Shown here: piece by piece, positions 4,737-5,793 of the stretch | How the letters are laid out: each line of letters opens with the position of its first letter | Numbering within the stretch: the first letter of the stretch is position 1 | Assembly (NCBI GenBank): GCA_905214315.1 | Contig: CAJMLN010000083.1 | Coordinates: 1-5,793, forward strand | Direction of reading: 5' to 3' | Origin: an uncultured bacterium | Lineage (GTDB): Bacteria > Bacillota > Clostridia > Christensenellales > QALW01 | DNA length: 5,793 bases | The notes under the pieces: model-generated | The model's database searches: none | What the model saw: only the letters and a program-made list of their open reading frames with translations | Told to the model about the DNA's origin: nothing | Position numbers and translations under genes: made by a program

Positions 4737-5793
4737 AAAAGCGAATCGCCGTATTGGCGGCGCTTGTAATCCTTGTATTGGTATTGTTTTATCTTGCGGC
4801 GGCTAACGGGCAGGATATTTTCAGGCATAATCCCTATGACAGCTATACGCGTCAGGCTCTTGCCTGGCATGAGGGAAGAACGGATTTGGCTGTGGAAAAA
4901 AGCTCGGTGGCCTATTTGGAGCTTGCCTTTTTTGAGGATAAAATCTATGTAAGCTTCCCGCCGGTGCCTTCCTGCGTTGAATTTTTTCTTACGCCCTTTT
5001 TTGGGCAGAATACACCGAACCAGCTGCTGCTGTATTTATATTGCCTGATCTCCGGCGTTGCGCTTACTTGTCTGTTTTTGCGAAAACATTCTCCGGCAGT
5101 GGCGGTTTGCTACGGTCTTTTATGCAGCGTCGGCACCAATTTCCTGGGCATTGTTCTCTTTGGGGGGGTATGGCATGAGGCACAGGGGCTCTCTTTTATG
5201 CTGTGTTCGCTTGCCGCTGCTTTGATTTCTTCAAAGAAGAAATGGTGCTGGGGACTTTCTCTGTTTCTTGCGGCGCTGGCTGTGGGCTGCCGCCCCTTTA
5301 CGGTGCTTTTTCTTCCGTTTTTGCTGTGGGAGCTGTACCGGCATCTCCAAAATGACGGCGCAGAGAAATTTCAGCTTTTTAAGCGGTTTTCCCTGTATCT
5401 GATCGCTCCGGCCATAGTGGCATTGGGGTTGATGGCTTATAATACTGTCCGGTTCGGCAATCCTCTGGAATTTGGGCACAATTATCTTCCGGAATTTGTA
5501 AATTCTGAAAACGGACAGTTCTCTTTAGCGTATCTGCCTGAAAATCTGGCGCAGATTTTCAGACTGCCGGAGTTTACTTGGAAAAACATTTCCGTTTTGG
5601 GAATGGACGTTCCCGTTCCGGCCGGGGTGCATTTTAATATGTATACCGCCAGTGCGTTTTATTTGGTAAACCCTGTTATTTTAGTATTTATGGTATTTGC
5701 TTTTACCAATTGCCTGAAAAAGCAGGACAAGCTGCAGCAGATTCCAGCTTGCTGTCGGTATAATCCGCGACATACGAGCCAGTCGTCACGTAC
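4733..5793 (+). CDS. Polytopic membrane protein, GT-C (PMT/ArnT-like) glycosyltransferase-like, cut off at the window end
   Basis: The frame opens at an ATG overlapping the galK stop (ATGA) and stays open for 353 codons to the window edge. MKKR plus a hydrophobic helix (about 5-24) starts it. An extracytoplasmic loop follows, with NPYDSYTRQALAWHEGR (33-49) and KIYVSFPPVPS (70-80), then hydrophobic segments at about 98-115, 120-145, 152-166, 172-198, 217-235 and 306-326. A first-loop Asp (D35) after helix 1, followed by several helices, is the plan of lipid-linked sugar transferases of the GT-C fold (PMT, ArnT). I infer that relationship from layout and the loop motif, not from a diagnostic signature. 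Such enzymes use polyprenyl-phosphate sugars outside the membrane. There is no strong ribosome binding site, so translation is probably coupled to galK. The last 15 or so residues (from about 337, IPACCRYNPRHT) look unlike a membrane protein and may be edge artefact. Confidence 0.78.
   Translation, partial: MKKRIAVLAALVILVLVLFYLAAANGQDIFRHNPYDSYTRQALAWHEGRTDLAVEKSSVAYLELAFFEDKIYVSFPPVPSCVEFFLTPFFGQNTPNQLLLYLYCLISGVALTCLFLRKHSPAVAVCYGLLCSVGTNFLGIVLFGGVWHEAQGLSFMLCSLAAALISSKKKWCWGLSLFLAALAVGCRPFTVLFLPFLLWELYRHLQNDGAEKFQLFKRFSLYLIAPAIVALGLMAYNTVRFGNPLEFGHNYLPEFVNSENGQFSLAYLPENLAQIFRLPEFTWKNISVLGMDVPVPAGVHFNMYTASAFYLVNPVILVFMVFAFTNCLKKQDKLQQIPACCRYNPRHTSQSSR

Noticed and set aside
4313..4870. 185-codon minus-strand open frame across the galK end and the next gene
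   Set aside because: It is antisense to conserved galK motifs (HGGGFGG region) and to the coupled membrane gene. Its Ser/Arg/Pro-rich composition is typical of a shadow frame.

Overview
This 5.8 kb window looks like chromosomal DNA from a low-to-mid-GC Firmicute, most likely an anaerobic Clostridia-type bacterium. The evidence is a class II (Firmicutes-type) galT, sigma-A-like promoters with near-consensus -35/-10 boxes, strong AGGAG-type ribosome binding sites, A/T-rich intergenic regions and tightly overlapping genes. The first and last bases cut through genes, so the window is probably a contig or fragment.

The core is a divergent galactose (Leloir pathway) locus. From a 153-bp intergenic region (3324-3476), galT is transcribed leftward and galK rightward. 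Each has a recognisable promoter, and two small palindromes lie over the galT -35 box and the galK start point. GalK phosphorylates galactose to galactose 1-phosphate, and GalT exchanges it with UDP-glucose to give UDP-galactose and glucose 1-phosphate. No galE, galactose transporter or gal regulator is present in the window.

The leftward operon is galT, then a 217-aa membrane protein (stop and start codons share one base), then a 265-aa membrane protein (14-base overlap). It ends in a clear Rho-independent terminator at 330-361. The two membrane proteins share one layout, four predicted membrane segments followed by a soluble, strand-rich C-terminal domain, and I can assign no firm function to either. 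The rightward operon is galK followed, with an ATGA overlap, by a polytopic membrane protein resembling GT-C (PMT/ArnT-like) glycosyltransferases, cut off by the window end.

Left of the terminator is an XRE-family DNA-binding gene on the minus strand. It has an excellent promoter and ribosome binding site but breaks off after 46 codons. Fragments of the expected continuation are scattered over other frames, which suggests a pseudogene or poor sequence at the fragment edge. A perfect 9-bp inverted repeat sits just upstream of its promoter. I found no RNA genes, CRISPR array, insertion sequence or obvious new defence system. The most interesting unknowns are the paired membrane proteins co-transcribed with galT and the variant galactose-binding motif of GalK.
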